Positions 62,158 through 64,000 of a DNA stretch of 64,000 nt are shown piece by piece. The stretch comes from Pseudomonas sp. WS 5079 (GTDB lineage Bacteria > Pseudomonadota > Gammaproteobacteria > Pseudomonadales > Pseudomonadaceae). The stretch lies in NCBI RefSeq assembly GCF_012985465.1, contig NZ_JAAQWN010000005.1, positions 1 through 64,000 of the forward strand, read 5' to 3'. The position numbers and the translations under genes were made by a program. The first letter of the stretch is position 1, and each line of letters begins with the position of its first letter. The notes under the pieces are model-generated. The model saw only the letters and a list, made by a program, of their open reading frames with translations. It made no database searches and was not told where the DNA came from.

Positions 62158-63697
62158 TCAACTGCTGCGCCCGGTCGGCGAACCGACCCGGCGCGACTGG
62201 ATCGCGGTAATGAGCGTCATGCTCGGCGCCTTCATGGCGGTGCTCGACATCCAGATCACCAACTCCTCGCTCAAGGACATCCAGGGCGCGCTGTCGGCCA
62301 CCCTGGAAGAAGGCTCGTGGATTTCCACCTCCTACCTTGTAGCCGAAATCATCATGATCCCCCTCACCGCCTGGCTAGTGCAGTTGCTGTCGGCACGGCG
62401 CCTGGCGGTGTGGGTGTCGGTGGGGTTCCTCATCGCTTCGCTGATGTGTTCCATGGCCTGGAGCCTGGAAAGCATGATCGTGTTCCGCGCCCTGCAAGGC
62501 TTTACCGGCGGTGCGCTGATCCCGCTGGCCTTCACCCTGACCCTGATCAAACTGCCCGAACACCATCGCGCCAAGGGCATGGCGATGTTCGCCATGACGG
62601 CCACCTTTGCCCCCTCCATCGGCCCGACCATTGGCGGCTGGCTCACGGAAAACTGGGGCTGGGAATACATCTTCTATATCAACGTACCGCCAGGGCTGCT
62701 GATGATCGCCGGCCTGCTGTATGGCCTGGAGAAAAAGGCCGCGCACTGGGAATTGCTCAAAAGCACCGACTACATGGGCATCCTGACCCTGGCCGTGGGC
62801 CTGGGCTGTTTGCAGGTATTTCTTGAAGAGGGGCATCGCAAGGACTGGCTGGAATCGAGCCTGATCGTCAGCCTGGGCAGCATTGCCCTGTTGAGCCTGA
62901 TCACCTTCGTCATCGTGCAGTTGTCCAAGCCCAACCCGCTGATCAACCTGGGCATCCTCGCCAACCGCAACTTTGGGCTTTCAAGCATTTCCAGCCTGGG
63001 CATGGGCGTGGGGCTGTATGGCTCGATCTACCTGCTGCCGCTGTACCTGGCGCAGATCCAGAACTACAACGCCCTGCAAATCGGCGAAGTGATCATGTGG
63101 ATGGGGGTGCCGCAGTTGTTCCTGATCCCGCTGGTGCCGAAACTGATGAAATACGTGTCGCCGAAGTGGCTTTGCGCGGTGGGATTTGGCCTGTTTGGCT
63201 TTGCGAGTTTTTCCTCGGGCGTGCTCAACCCGGACTTTGCCGGCAGCCAGTTCAACCAGATCCAGATCATCCGTGCCCTCGGCCAGCCGCTGATCATGGT
63301 CACCATTTCGTTGATCGCCACCGCGTACATCCTGCCCCAAGACGCAGGCTCGGCGTCGAGCCTGTTCAATATCCTGCGAAACCTGGGCGGTGCCATCGGT
63401 ATTGCGCTGCTGGCGACGTTACTGGATGCGCGGACCAAGACCTACTTTGACTACCTACGCGAAGCCATTGTGCCGACCAACCCGCAGGTGGCCGAGCGCA
63501 TGGCGATGCTGACCCAGAAGTTTGGCAATGAGACGGCAGCGCTGGGCAAGCTCAGTGAGATTGCGCATCAACAGGCGCAGATCATGGCCTACAACGATGC
63601 ATTTCACTTTGTGGGGTTAGCGTTGGCGGTGAGCATGCTGGCGATCTTTTTGACCAAGGCGTTGCCGACGGGACTCAAGGCTGGGGAAGCCCACTAG
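62147..63697 (+). CDS. DHA2 family MFS efflux pump (EmrB-like)
   Basis: A 516-residue transporter with about 14 hydrophobic helices. DHA2 hallmarks are LGAFMAVLDIQITNSSL at helix 1, GSWISTSYLVAEIIMIPLTAW, and RALQGFTGGALIPLAF with SIGPTIGGWLTENWGW (motif C-like). It forms a tripartite drug/proton antiporter with the adaptor just upstream. No regulator gene is adjacent; specificity is unknown. Confidence 0.9.
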   Translation: MAGDQLLRPVGEPTRRDWIAVMSVMLGAFMAVLDIQITNSSLKDIQGALSATLEEGSWISTSYLVAEIIMIPLTAWLVQLLSARRLAVWVSVGFLIASLMCSMAWSLESMIVFRALQGFTGGALIPLAFTLTLIKLPEHHRAKGMAMFAMTATFAPSIGPTIGGWLTENWGWEYIFYINVPPGLLMIAGLLYGLEKKAAHWELLKSTDYMGILTLAVGLGCLQVFLEEGHRKDWLESSLIVSLGSIALLSLITFVIVQLSKPNPLINLGILANRNFGLSSISSLGMGVGLYGSIYLLPLYLAQIQNYNALQIGEVIMWMGVPQLFLIPLVPKLMKYVSPKWLCAVGFGLFGFASFSSGVLNPDFAGSQFNQIQIIRALGQPLIMVTISLIATAYILPQDAGSASSLFNILRNLGGAIGIALLATLLDARTKTYFDYLREAIVPTNPQVAERMAMLTQKFGNETAALGKLSEIAHQQAQIMAYNDAFHFVGLALAVSMLAIFLTKALPTGLKAGEAH

Positions 63698-63704
63698 ACC
63701 GAGT

Positions 63705-63795
63705 TGCCCCTATCGCGAGCAAGCTCGCTCCCACATTCGACTGCATTCCAAAGGTGGAACTCGATCAAATGTGGCAGCTGGCTTGCCTGCGATGA
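63705..63795. repeat. REPIN-like inverted pair
   Basis: TATCGCGAGCAAGCTCGCTC on the left and GTGGCAGCTGGCTTGCCTGC on the right in opposite orientation, between the efflux gene and uvrB. Confidence 0.75.
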
Positions 63796-63817
63796 AGCCC
63801 AAGCAGTCAACGCAAAT

Positions 63818-64000
63818 TCAGACCGCCAGCAACCGCTCGCGCAACTTGCCAATCTCATCGCGCATCTGCGCTGCCGCTTCAAACTCCAGGTCCCGCGCCA
63901 ACTGGTACATCTTCTCTTCCAACTGGCGGATACGCTTGGTGATTTCACTCGGCGAGCGCAGTTCGTTTTCGTACTTGGCGCTTTCCTCGGCAGCCTTGGC
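63818..64000 (-). CDS. uvrB: Excinuclease ABC subunit B, C-terminal part (partial)
   Basis: The last 60 codons of a gene that continues beyond the window. It encodes the UvrB C-terminal UVR domain: [20 protein letters not shown], then [19 protein letters not shown]. This domain contacts UvrC in nucleotide excision repair. Confidence 0.92.
   Translation of the reverse strand, partial: AKAAEESAKYENELRSPSEITKRIRQLEEKMYQLARDLEFEAAAQMRDEIGKLRERLLAV

Overview
The window is a Pseudomonas chromosome, most likely of the P. fluorescens group. It holds the right-hand part of a lambda-like prophage (about 1-25,412) joined to core genome (25,412-64,000). The host call rests on the core gene order (metZ-purF-cvpA-SPOR-folC-accD-trpF-truA-fimV-asd paralogue-asd-leuB-leuD-leuC), on PuuB/PauB, and on six short inverted repeats of Pseudomonas REP/REPIN type. 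Those repeats occur only right of the attachment site.

Prophage, leftward arm (1-8,742, minus strand). From the immunity region outward: cro, two small genes, a terminator, a KilAC-type antirepressor, a replication initiator with internal iterons, a DnaC-like loader, small genes, an Ead/Ea22-like protein, NinB, NinG and a protein in the position of antiterminator Q. A candidate late promoter and early terminator follow (pR'-tR'-like), then a secreted protein, a lambda-type holin, three small genes, the small terminase and the first 21 codons of the large terminase.

Prophage, rightward arm (8,842-25,302, plus strand). A LexA-like C1 repressor is followed by a well-formed promoter that carries the immunity-region operator core (pL-like) and by a boxA/boxB-like nut site. 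The operon that follows encodes many small proteins, a coiled-coil protein, a probable ssDNA-annealing protein and a YqaJ exonuclease. It then carries a complete diversity-generating retroelement (DGR), more small genes (DUF4406, HNH nuclease), an Xis-like protein and a tyrosine integrase that ends beside a tRNA-Val gene.

The main discovery is the DGR at 16,858-19,935. Two target genes end in variable repeats (VR1 17,338-17,442; VR2 18,035-18,135), followed by avd, an invariant template repeat (TR 18,735-18,839) and a reverse transcriptase with the DGR-type SQ motif. VR2 differs from TR at 15 positions and VR1 at 14. All but one of these 29 differences fall on template adenines, which is the signature of adenine-specific mutagenic retrohoming. 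The targets lie in the early (pL) operon of a temperate phage rather than beside tail genes.

Core region. tRNAs (Val, Asp x2, Val; later two Glu-Ala pairs) flank metabolic operons for methionine, purine, folate, fatty acid, tryptophan, aspartate-family and leucine biosynthesis. Between a five-PAS GGDEF-EAL protein and hsp20 lies an accessory islet (50,566-54,547). It encodes two proteins with a shared Cys-His-Asp candidate hydrolase domain, one of which also carries a decayed extra copy, and a protein with 27-residue tandem repeats. hsp20 has a sigma-32-like promoter and a ROSE-like RNA thermometer. The right end holds dusC, a thioesterase, a hydrolase, a TetR regulator, gltX, an EmrAB-like efflux pair and the 3' end of uvrB.
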